The notes beneath the pieces are model-generated. The model saw only the letters and a list, made by a program, of their open reading frames with translations. It did no database searches and was not told the DNA's origin. The translations under genes were made by a program, and so were the position numbers. Positions 9,249-14,284 of a DNA stretch of 14,284 bases are shown in pieces (within the stretch, counting starts at the first letter, position 1; each line of letters begins with the position of its first letter). Source of the stretch: JBDNFP01 sp041689775 (GTDB lineage: Bacteria > Bacteroidota > Bacteroidia > Cytophagales > Spirosomataceae); contig JBDNFP010000252.1 of the NCBI GenBank assembly GCA_041689775.1, forward strand, positions 1 to 14,284. Reading direction: 5' to 3'.

Positions 9249-9288
9249 AACAGGAAAAGACCTGACGTTTGTCAGGCCCATTCCTGTT
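9249..9288 (-). terminator. Attenuator-like hairpin downstream of rplL
   Basis: In minus-strand RNA an inner stem GGGCCUGAC / GUCAGGUCU (9279-9271 with 9266-9258, two or three G-U pairs) closes an AAAC loop and is followed by UUUCCUGUUUUU, as in an intrinsic terminator. An outer stem AACAGGAA / UUCCUGUU (9288-9281 with 9256-9249) extends it with only a single U-U mismatch between the two, giving a nearly continuous 18-position helix. It starts 27 nt after the rplL stop. Partial termination and/or RNase III cleavage would lower rpoBC relative to ribosomal protein mRNA, as is established for the same position in E. coli. The terminator part is well supported; the processing role is inferred. 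Confidence 0.75.
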
Positions 9289-9315
9289 AAATGTAGGCTC
9301 AGTAGTGTGGGTGAA

Positions 9316-9699
9316 TTATTTCACTTCAACTTCTGCACCAGCTTCTTCAAGCTGCTTCTTAAGTGCTTCTGCTTCATCCTTAGTAATACCTTCTTTCAGA
9401 GCCTTAGGAGAGCTGTCTACTAATTCCTTAGCTTCTTTCAAACCAAGTCCAGTAAGGTCTTTCACCAACTTCACAACAGCAAGTTTGCTTGCACCAGCTG
9501 ATTTAAGAATTACATCGAAAGACGTCTGCTCAGCAACTGCAGCAGCGTCATCGCCACCAGCAGCAGGACCTGCTACCATTATTGCACCAGCGGCCGCTGG
9601 CTCAATACCGTATTCGTCTTTCAGAATTGCAGCAAGTTCGTTCACTTCTTTAACCGTTAGGTTAACAAGCTGCTCCGCGAAAGCTTTCAAATCTGCCAT
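9316..9699 (-). CDS. rplL: 50S ribosomal protein L7/L12
   Basis: This is the stalk protein of the large ribosomal subunit, present as dimers bound to L10. It recruits and stimulates translational GTPases such as EF-Tu, encoded upstream. It is 127 aa, the usual size. Residues 1 to about 32 form the dimerisation and L10-binding domain (LKAFAEQLVNLTVKEVNELA). An Ala/Gly-rich hinge follows (about 34-56, with PAAAGAIMVAGPAAGG). The C-terminal factor-binding domain has the conserved KLAVVKLVKDLTGLGLKEAK stretch. The start is ATG at 9699, led by AAAAATAAAA with no Shine-Dalgarno. It lies 103 nt downstream of rplJ and is followed by an attenuator-like hairpin. Confidence 0.98.
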   Translation of the reverse strand: MADLKAFAEQLVNLTVKEVNELAAILKDEYGIEPAAAGAIMVAGPAAGGDDAAAVAEQTSFDVILKSAGASKLAVVKLVKDLTGLGLKEAKELVDSSPKALKEGITKDEAEALKKQLEEAGAEVEVK

Positions 9700-9758
9700 T
9701 TTTATTTTTGATTAAGTGATTACGAATGATTTTTTAACTATTTGACGGCTTGATAAAC

Positions 9759-9785
9759 CCTGATCGATAGCCACTCCGGATCAGG
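9759..9785 (-). promoter_or_regulatory. Hairpin between rplJ and rplL
   Basis: CCTGATC (9759-9765) and GATCAGG (9779-9785) are exact reverse complements with a 13-nt loop. A small perfect repeat, GGTAT-A-ATACC, overlaps its end at 9784-9794. No U-run follows on the minus strand, so it is unlikely to terminate. It may shape the rplJ/rplL expression ratio, since about four L12 copies are needed per L10. The pairing is seen; the function is inferred. Confidence 0.4.
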
Positions 9786-9802
9786 TATAATACCACTAAA
9801 TA

Positions 9803-10333
9803 CTATTCTTTCTCGGATAAAGTCTTGATGATACCAGCCAATTTATTTCCACCACTTTGTAGGGCAGATATAACATTCTTGGCGGGTGATTGCAACAATC
9901 CGATCACTTCTCCTAAAAGCTCCTGCTTCGATTTGAGTGAAACTAGAATCTCAAGTTGGTCTGCTCCTATAAATAGGGACAAATCCACTGAGGCACCTTT
10001 CAATTTCAGTTTATCTTTGCCGGATTTCTTACGAAAATCTTTGATCAACTGTGCCGGGACTTTACCTGACTCCGGGTGAAACATCACTCCCGAAAATCCT
10101 CTCAAAACACTTTCTTCGAAAGGAGTGTAATCGGTTGTGAGCGTTTCAAGGGCTTTTTTGATCAGAGTATTCTTGATCACACGGTACTCAACACCACGCT
10201 CAAAGCAGAGGCGACGAAGTTGATTAACTTCATCAACTGACATCCCTGATGCACTTGTGATGTAGAAGTAAGGCGTGTCTGCGAATTTCTGACTCAATTC
10301 GTCAATTACTACTGCTTTTTCTTCCCTTGTCAT
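9803..10333 (-). CDS. rplJ: 50S ribosomal protein L10
   Basis: This is the base of the ribosomal stalk: it binds 23S rRNA together with L11 and anchors L7/L12 dimers through a long C-terminal helix. It is 176 aa, a normal size. The N-terminal domain begins MTREEKAVVIDEL and includes the typical rRNA-binding section around residues 38-65 (RRLCFERGVEYRVIKNTLIK). The C-terminal part (about 140-176, ending NKLAGIIKTLSEKE) is the L12-binding helix region. The ATG lies 2 nt after the TAA of rplA, implying translational coupling. The stop is TAG at 9803-9805. In many bacteria the L10-L12 complex represses its own mRNA, but no separate leader exists here because rplJ abuts rplA. Confidence 0.98.
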   Translation of the reverse strand: MTREEKAVVIDELSQKFADTPYFYITSASGMSVDEVNQLRRLCFERGVEYRVIKNTLIKKALETLTTDYTPFEESVLRGFSGVMFHPESGKVPAQLIKDFRKKSGKDKLKLKGASVDLSLFIGADQLEILVSLKSKQELLGEVIGLLQSPAKNVISALQSGGNKLAGIIKTLSEKE

Positions 10334-10335
10334 AA

Positions 10336-11034
10336 TTATAAGCCTGGAATCGTGTTTTTGTCAATGGAAACACTCGGACTCATCGTACTCGACAAGTAAA
10401 TGCTTCTCACATACGTACCTTTTGCCGAAGAAGGCTTTAGGCGAACCAGTGTATTCATAACCTCCTGTGCATTCTGTGCAAGTTGCTCGGGGCCAAAAGA
10501 GACCTTACCGATACTGGTATGAATAATTCCAAACTTATCTACTTTGAAATCGATCTTACCCGCTTTGACTTCCTTGACAGCTTTTGCAACGTCAGTAGTT
10601 ACTGTACCTGATTTAGGGTTTGGCATCAATCCGCGAGGACCGAGGATTTTACCCAACTTACCTACCTTAGCCATTACACTTGGCATCGTAATAATTACGT
10701 CAATATCGGTCCAACCTTGTTCGATTTTTTGGATGTACTCATCCAGACCTGCGTAATTAGCACCGGCCTCAGTCGCTTCAGCTTCCTTGTCAGGGGTACA
10801 CAATACCAGCACGCGAACTTCTTTACCTGTACCGTGAGGTAGGGTCACTACACCACGCACCATTTGATCTGCCTTACGAGGATCAACACCCAAACGGACG
10901 TCAATATCCACAGAGGAATCAAACTTTGTGTATGAAATAGTTTTGAGAACTTCGGCAGCCTGCTGGAACGAGTACACCTGAGTGTCGTCGAACTTCGATA
11001 GAGCCTCTTTTTTCTTTTTCGTCAATTTTCCCAT
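10336..11034 (-). CDS. rplA: 50S ribosomal protein L1
   Basis: This is the L1-stalk protein of the large subunit. It binds helices 76-78 of 23S rRNA and helps move deacylated tRNA out of the E site. It is 232 aa, the usual length. The family signature is clear at about 117-147, with MPSVMAKVGKLGKILGPRGL followed by MPNPKSGTV. Conserved GTGKEVRVLVLC lies in the middle. The N-terminus is basic (MGKLTKKKKEALSKF). The start is ATG at 11034, 33 nt after rplK. Only 2 nt separate its stop from rplJ. L1 commonly represses the rplK-rplA mRNA by binding an rRNA-like structure upstream of rplK; a candidate fold exists in the nusG-rplK gap. Confidence 0.98.
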   Translation of the reverse strand: MGKLTKKKKEALSKFDDTQVYSFQQAAEVLKTISYTKFDSSVDIDVRLGVDPRKADQMVRGVVTLPHGTGKEVRVLVLCTPDKEAEATEAGANYAGLDEYIQKIEQGWTDIDVIITMPSVMAKVGKLGKILGPRGLMPNPKSGTVTTDVAKAVKEVKAGKIDFKVDKFGIIHTSIGKVSFGPEQLAQNAQEVMNTLVRLKPSSAKGTYVRSIYLSSTMSPSVSIDKNTIPGL

Positions 11035-11067
11035 GTTCTTAAGTTTCTTAGGCGTATCTCTAAACGC

Positions 11068-11517
11068 TTAGTTGTTTTCTTCCCACGGGGCTTTGCCAGA
11101 CACGGTAATACCCATACTACGAGCTGTACCAGCTATCATTTTCATTCCCGCATCAACTGTAAAGCAATTTAAGTCAGGCATTTTGGTTTCAGTGATCTGA
11201 CGAACCTGATCCCAAGTAACTGATCCTACTTTTGCACGGTTTGGCTGAGCCGAACCTTTCTTCAATTTGGATGCTTCCATGAGCAGAATTGCTGCAGGAG
11301 GAGTCTTGATGACAAAATCAAAAGACTTATCCTTGTAGTACGTGATGACTACCGGCAAAACCATACCTATTTTGTCTTGGGTACGGCCATTGAACTGTTT
11401 GCAAAACTCCATGATGTTCAAACCCTTAGAACCCAATGCAGGTCCAATAGGAGGTGATGGGTTAGCCTGGCCACCCTTCACTTGGAGTTTGACGTATCCG
11501 GTTATTTCTTTTGCCAT
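11068..11517 (-). CDS. rplK: 50S ribosomal protein L11
   Basis: This protein binds the GTPase-associated region of 23S rRNA, next to L10, and takes part in elongation-factor action and the stringent response. It is 149 aa. The N-terminal domain opens with KLQVKGGQANPSPPIGPALG, the conserved proline-rich segment near the thiopeptide site. The RNA-binding C-terminal domain ends around DAGMKMIAGTARSMGITVSG, a conserved L11 motif. The start is ATG at 11517, preceded by CAAACTCCAAAACA with no Shine-Dalgarno. It lies between nusG (75-nt structured gap) and rplA (33-nt gap). Confidence 0.98.
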   Translation of the reverse strand: MAKEITGYVKLQVKGGQANPSPPIGPALGSKGLNIMEFCKQFNGRTQDKIGMVLPVVITYYKDKSFDFVIKTPPAAILLMEASKLKKGSAQPNRAKVGSVTWDQVRQITETKMPDLNCFTVDAGMKMIAGTARSMGITVSGKAPWEENN

Positions 11518-11560
11518 TGTTTTGGAGTTTGTTCGGTTCGTTGTTTATCCTGACGGCTCA

Positions 11561-11587
11561 CTTGCAGGTGAAGCTCCTGCCCGCAAG
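11561..11587 (-). promoter_or_regulatory. Foldable nusG-rplK spacer, possible L1 autoregulatory site
   Basis: In minus-strand RNA, GCAGG (11580-11576) pairs with CCUGC (11568-11564), extended by CUU/AAG pairing across a 4-nt bulge (11584-11581). A competing pairing joins UUCAC to GUGAG just downstream (about 11550-11573). The GGAGCUU segment and nearby GUGAGCC recall the purine-rich, asymmetric-loop style of L1 targets in rplK leaders. The pairing is real; assigning it to L1 is inference from position and general family knowledge. Confidence 0.3.
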
Positions 11588-11592
11588 GGGTA

Positions 11593-12153
11593 TCAACTTT
11601 CCTTTTCTACTTGTGCGTAACTGAGTTCCACGGGCGTACTCCGCCCGAATATTTTTACAACTACATTGAGTTTTTTCTTCTCGTCAAATACTTCTTCAAC
11701 CGCACCGATAAAGCCACTGAAAGGGCCATCAACTACCTTCACACTTTCACCTTTAATGAAAGACATTGATGGAGCTTCTTCTTCTTGTGCCGCTTCATCT
11801 ACCCGCCCCAGAATACGATTAATCTCTGATTGGCGTAAAGCAACCGGCACTTTCGAGTTACCCTTACCTTCGGAATTTCCGAGAAAACCGATAACTCCCG
11901 GCATACTTGTAATCAAGTGAAGCACCTCTCCTTTCGAAAGATCAGCAGATATTATAATGTAGCCGGGGAAGAAATTCTTTTCACGAACTCTTTTCTTACC
12001 ATTCCGCATTTCATATATTTTTTCCGTCGGGATTAATACCTCCGGAACGTATTCGCTGAGACTTTGTCGGGCGAGTTCATTCTCAATATAAGTCTTGATT
12101 TTCTTCTCCTGACCCGATACTGCTCTTAATACGTACCAATTTACACCAGTCAT
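11593..12153 (-). CDS. nusG: Transcription termination/antitermination factor NusG
   Basis: This universal elongation factor binds the RNA polymerase clamp (RpoC here) and links it to Rho or to ribosomal S10. With the ATG at 12153 the protein is 186 aa and starts MTGVNWYVLRAVSGQEKKIK, which matches the family start. The NGN domain covers about 5-110, with conserved FFPGYIII around residue 60-70. The C-terminal KOW domain is at about 130-180 (VKVVDGPFSGFIGAVEEVF). An in-frame TTG at 12180 would add nine residues unlike the family, so I prefer the ATG. It lies 36 nt after secE and is followed by a foldable gap before rplK. The stop is TGA at 11593-11595. Confidence 0.96.
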   Translation of the reverse strand: MTGVNWYVLRAVSGQEKKIKTYIENELARQSLSEYVPEVLIPTEKIYEMRNGKKRVREKNFFPGYIIISADLSKGEVLHLITSMPGVIGFLGNSEGKGNSKVPVALRQSEINRILGRVDEAAQEEEAPSMSFIKGESVKVVDGPFSGFIGAVEEVFDEKKKLNVVVKIFGRSTPVELSYAQVEKES

Positions 12154-12189
12154 GCCGTTCTGGGTTGTTAAAACATCCAATTGAATGTC

Positions 12190-12381
12190 TTAGAAAGTCT
12201 GATAAAATAGATTGAGTGCATTCTCGAAAACAAAGTCCATCAACCCTACCACAAAGGCAAAGATGAGTGACCCCACTAACACCAATGTTGTATTGGACTG
12301 AAGCTCGTTAAATGGAGGCCAAGTCACGTGTTGGGTTATCTCTTCCCAAGAAGCTTTAAAAAATGAGGTAAGCTTTCCCAT
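12190..12381 (-). CDS. secE: Preprotein translocase subunit SecE
   Basis: This is the small clamp-like subunit of the SecYEG channel in the inner membrane. It is 63 aa, the short single-span form typical outside gamma-proteobacteria. Residues 1-28 form the cytoplasmic amphipathic region with the conserved WEE..QHVTWPP motif (12-23). One membrane segment follows at about 31-51 (TTLVLVGSLIFAFVVGLMDF). The start is ATG at 12381 (MGKLTSFFKASWEE). The frame is open further upstream, but that part is the overlapping 3' half of tRNA-Trp and is not protein. The ATG lies 15 nt after the CCA of the tRNA, and nusG follows after 36 nt. Confidence 0.95.
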   Translation of the reverse strand: MGKLTSFFKASWEEITQHVTWPPFNELQSNTTLVLVGSLIFAFVVGLMDFVFENALNLFYQTF

Positions 12382-12396
12382 TTTTGATTTAATGCT

Positions 12397-12470
12397 TGGC
12401 ACGGGTGGAGAGATTCGAACTCCCATCAACGGTTTTGGAGACCGCTATTCTACCCTTGAACTACACCCGT
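12397..12470 (-). tRNA. trpT: tRNA-Trp (anticodon CCA)
   Basis: Read on the minus strand, the acceptor arm ACGGGTG pairs with CACCCGT. The D arm is GTTC/GAAT. The anticodon arm is GCGGT-CTCCAAA-ACCGT, with anticodon CCA for UGG. A 4-nt variable loop follows, then the T arm GGGAG-TTCGAAT-CTCTC, the discriminator G and an encoded CCA (12399-12397). The 71-nt body is compact and all stems are intact. It sits between tuf and secE, as in many bacteria, and appears to be the first gene of the secE-nusG-rpl transcript, with a promoter about 40 bp upstream. The symbol trpT is by analogy with E. coli. Confidence 0.97.
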
Positions 12471-12509
12471 TTATACTCAATTCTATTCGTTGCCCAACGT
12501 TTGGGGCTG

Positions 12510-12540
12510 CAAAGATAGTAATCTTATCACAAAAAACAAG
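12510..12540 (-). promoter_or_regulatory. Putative sigma-A promoter for tRNA-Trp/secE/nusG/rpl operon
   Basis: On the minus strand, CTTG (12540-12537) is followed by 19 bp and then TATCTTTG (12517-12510). The second element is an exact fit to the Bacteroidota -7 consensus TAnnTTTG and the first is a 3-of-4 fit to TTTG. Transcription would begin near 12504, giving a leader of about 34 nt before the tRNA. The -33 element lies within the tuf terminator stem (12532-12548). Confidence 0.6.
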
Positions 12541-12570
12541 TGCATTTCATACAGAAATGCACTTGTTTTT
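12532..12570 (-). terminator. Rho-independent terminator of tuf
   Basis: The 17-nt arms AAAAACAAGTGCATTTC (12532-12548) and GAAATGCACTTGTTTTT (12554-12570) pair perfectly around a 5-nt loop. The hairpin begins 16 nt after the tuf stop codon, and its 3' arm runs into a U6 tract on the minus strand. It is symmetric enough to work in either direction. It separates tuf from the tRNA-Trp operon. Confidence 0.92.
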
Positions 12571-12586
12571 GTGGTATTTATTATCC

Positions 12587-13774
12587 TTAGTCGAGAATCT
12601 CAGTCACTTGACCGGCACCTACCGTACGACCACCCTCACGGATAGCGAAACGCAGACCCTTTTCCATCGCAATTTTGTTAATCAACTTCACATCAATAGT
12701 GATGTTATCACCTGGCATTACCATTTCAACTCCTTCAGGAAGAGTGATCTCACCAGTTACGTCCGTGGTACGGAAGTAAAACTGAGGACGATATTTGTTA
12801 AAGAATGGAGTGTGACGTCCACCTTCTTCTTTCGAAAGTACATAGACCTCTGCTTTGAAATGAGCGTGAGGCTTTACTGAACCTGGCTTACAGATTACCA
12901 TACCACGACGGATATCTTCTTTATCGATACCGCGCAACAATAGTCCTACGTTATCACCGGCTTCACCACGGTCAAGGATCTTACGGAACATCTCAACACC
13001 AGTTACGGTTGATTTGAGGTTCTCAGCACCCATACCTAAAATATCAACACCCTCTCCTGAGTTAACTATACCACGCTCAATACGACCTGTCGCAACAGTA
13101 CCACGACCAGTAATCGAGAATACGTCTTCCACAGGCATCAAGAATGGAAGCTCAGTCATACGTGGAGGGATTGGGATATAGCTATCAACAGCGTCCATCA
13201 ATTCTTCCACAGTCTTCACCCACTTCTCTTCACCGTTGAGCGCTCCAAGCGCGGAACCTTGAATTACAGGAATGTTATCTCCATCATATTCGTAGAAGCT
13301 TAAAAGCTCACGAATCTCCATTTCAACTAGCTCAAGTAGTTCGGGATCATCAACCATGTCCACTTTATTCATGAACACTACTAATTGAGGTACACCTACC
13401 TGACGAGCCAACAGGATGTGCTCACGAGTTTGTGGCATAGGTCCATCAGTGGCAGCTACTACAATAATAGCACCATCCATCTGGGCTGCACCTGTTACCA
13501 TGTTCTTTACATAGTCAGCGTGGCCAGGACAATCAACGTGCGCATAATGACGATTAATTGTCTGATATTCTACGTGTGAAGTATTGATCGTAATACCACG
13601 TTCCTTCTCTTCGGGGGCATTATCAATAGAGGAGAAATCACGCTTTGCTGACAATCCCTTACCTGCGAGAACAGATGTAATCGCAGCGGTCAGGGTAGTT
13701 TTACCGTGGTCAACGTGCCCGATTGTACCGATATTAACGTGCGGTTTCGAGCGGTCAAATGTCTCTTTTGCCAT
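12587..13774 (-). CDS. tuf: Elongation factor Tu
   Basis: This GTPase delivers aminoacyl-tRNA to the ribosomal A site. It is 395 aa, the usual length. The G-domain motifs are complete: G1 GHVDHGKT (19-26), G2 with RGITI (59-63), G3 DCPGHADY (81-88, with the conserved His of the catalytic centre), G4 NKVD (136-139) and G5 SAL (174-176). The beta-barrel domains 2 and 3 follow (for example GRGTVATGRIERG, and the C-terminal RFAIREGGRTVGAGQVTEIL). The start is ATG at 13774, preceded by an A-rich leader without Shine-Dalgarno. It ends at a strong terminator and is thus a separate unit from the downstream operon. No clear consensus promoter is visible within 120 bp upstream, so it may be transcribed from beyond the window. 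Confidence 0.99.
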   Translation of the reverse strand: MAKETFDRSKPHVNIGTIGHVDHGKTTLTAAITSVLAGKGLSAKRDFSSIDNAPEEKERGITINTSHVEYQTINRHYAHVDCPGHADYVKNMVTGAAQMDGAIIVVAATDGPMPQTREHILLARQVGVPQLVVFMNKVDMVDDPELLELVEMEIRELLSFYEYDGDNIPVIQGSALGALNGEEKWVKTVEELMDAVDSYIPIPPRMTELPFLMPVEDVFSITGRGTVATGRIERGIVNSGEGVDILGMGAENLKSTVTGVEMFRKILDRGEAGDNVGLLLRGIDKEDIRRGMVICKPGSVKPHAHFKAEVYVLSKEEGGRHTPFFNKYRPQFYFRTTDVTGEITLPEGVEMVMPGDNITIDVKLINKIAMEKGLRFAIREGGRTVGAGQVTEILD

Positions 13775-13898
13775 GTTTTTGGTATGCTAAAATTAAAAGT
13801 TAATACGAATTTGTTAACGCTTGCTGATTTTACTCCTGATCGCACAAGTGCAATCAATCAATATATAAACTAAAAAATCAACTTCTCTATCCAGACCA
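13775..13898 (-). promoter_or_regulatory. tuf upstream region
   Basis: This is the A/T-rich spacer between tuf and the repeat array. It contains an imperfect inverted repeat at 13838-13855 (GATCGCAC-AA-GTGCAATC, 7 of 8 pairs) and a CAAT triplet repeat at 13851-13862. The only near match to a -7 element on the minus strand is TAATTTTA (13795-13788), which is too close to the ATG and has no partner at -33. I therefore cannot place the promoter. Confidence 0.3.
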
Positions 13899-14284
13899 CT
13901 GAGGAGATATAATCGCGCAGTAGCGGACAGCCTCCCAGCACTTTCTCAAGTACTTTTTCTCAATTATGTTTTCAAACCGTTGAGGAAACTCGAACCGCAA
14001 CGGCGGACTGTCCCTGACCTCTTCCTCACCAAGAAAGTGCTCGCAATGTTTATTTCTTCGAGCTTTTGAGGGAATTTGAACCGCGGCAGCGGACCGTCCC
14101 TGACCTCTTCCTCCACCAAGAAAGTGCTCGCAATGTTTTCTTCTTCGAGCTGTTGAGGGGATTTGAACCGCGGCGGCGGATCGTCCCTGACCTCTTCCTT
14201 GCCAAGAAAGTGCTCGCAATGTTTATTTCTTCGAGCTGTTGAGGGGATTTGAACCGCGGCGGCGGACCGTCCCTGACCTCTTCC
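13899..14284. repeat. Tandem array of ~86-bp GC-rich units, runs off the window edge
   Basis: Contiguous units start at TTGAGG: 13980 (86 bp), 14066 (87 bp), 14153 (86 bp) and 14239 (46 bp, cut by the edge). A diverged unit of about 81 bp precedes them at 13899. The best-kept blocks on the plus strand are GTCCCTGACCTCTTCC, AAGAAAGTGCTCGCAATGTT and CTTCGAGCT. Divergence rises toward tuf. The units abut without spacers, so this is not a CRISPR array. The 86-bp period is not a multiple of three, so it is not protein repeat coding. On the minus strand each unit contains CCGC-N4-GCGG and GCTCG-N15-CGAGC, so it can fold as two hairpins. Function unknown. Confidence 0.85.

Noticed and set aside
9269..9715. 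148-codon plus-strand open frame opposite rplL
   Set aside because: It is antisense to an unmistakable L7/L12 gene. Its Ala/Ser-rich composition mirrors the rplL hinge and codon usage.
12154..12180. TTG start of nusG giving nine extra residues
   Set aside because: The ATG at 12153 gives the normal NusG N-terminus. The extension does not resemble the family.
12382..12429. N-terminal extension of secE
   Set aside because: The added 16 residues are encoded by the 3' part of tRNA-Trp. The family-like start is ATG at 12381.
12392..12880. 162-codon plus-strand open frame over tRNA-Trp and the 3' end of tuf
   Set aside because: It reads through a tRNA, a terminator and antisense tuf, so it is a shadow frame.
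13887..14219. A 110-codon minus-strand open frame across the repeat array
   Set aside because: It starts with TTG, its apparent protein repeat comes from one 87-bp unit, and the frame changes in the 86-bp units. The DNA repeat explains it.
13899..14284. CRISPR array
   Set aside because: The repeats abut one another with no unique spacers, the unit is about 86 bp, and no cas gene is near.
13980..14284. Tandem tRNA genes
   Set aside because: A T-loop-like core is present but the flanks do not pair as a T stem, and no anticodon arm, acceptor stem or CCA end fits.

Overview
This window is a piece of a Bacteroidota chromosome, probably from the Cytophagales side of the phylum (the phylum is secure; the order is a guess from protein character). 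Evidence for the phylum: RpoB, RpoC, L10 and NusG sequences of Bacteroidota type; genes led by A-rich leaders without a Shine-Dalgarno sequence; and two promoter candidates fitting the Bacteroidota sigma-A pattern (TTG, then 19-20 bp, then TAnnTTTG). All recognised genes lie on the minus strand.

Transcription runs from high to low coordinates: tuf (EF-Tu), tRNA-Trp(CCA), secE, nusG, rplK, rplA, rplJ, rplL, rpoB, rpoC. This is the classic transcription/translation supercluster: an elongation factor, the Trp tRNA, a translocon subunit, a transcription elongation factor, the L1/L11 and L10/L12 stalk proteins, and the two large RNA polymerase subunits. All protein genes are intact and of usual length.

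The new information is in the spacers. (1) A perfect 17-bp terminator ends tuf, and the promoter for tRNA-Trp and the downstream operon begins inside that terminator's stem. (2) secE starts only 15 nt after the encoded CCA of tRNA-Trp, so tRNA maturation would create its mRNA 5' end. (3) The 75-nt nusG-rplK gap can fold and may be an L1 autoregulatory site. (4) The 395-bp rplL-rpoB gap holds a long hairpin with a terminator-like inner stem, two further inverted repeats and a near-consensus promoter for rpoBC. (5) A perfect 16-bp hairpin without a U-tract lies between rpoB and rpoC. (6) A bidirectional terminator closes rpoC.

Both ends of the window are accessory-like. At the right (upstream of tuf) a tandem array of about 86-bp GC-rich units, most diverged next to tuf, runs off the edge; its units keep a small hairpin stem while the loop varies. 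At the left (downstream of rpoC) about 585 bp contain only broken coding-like fragments on the plus strand, consistent with a decayed gene convergent to rpoC, plus a perfect 16-bp palindrome. No new multi-gene system is present. The 86-bp array and the structured rplL-rpoB and rpoB-rpoC spacers are the best candidates for undescribed biology.
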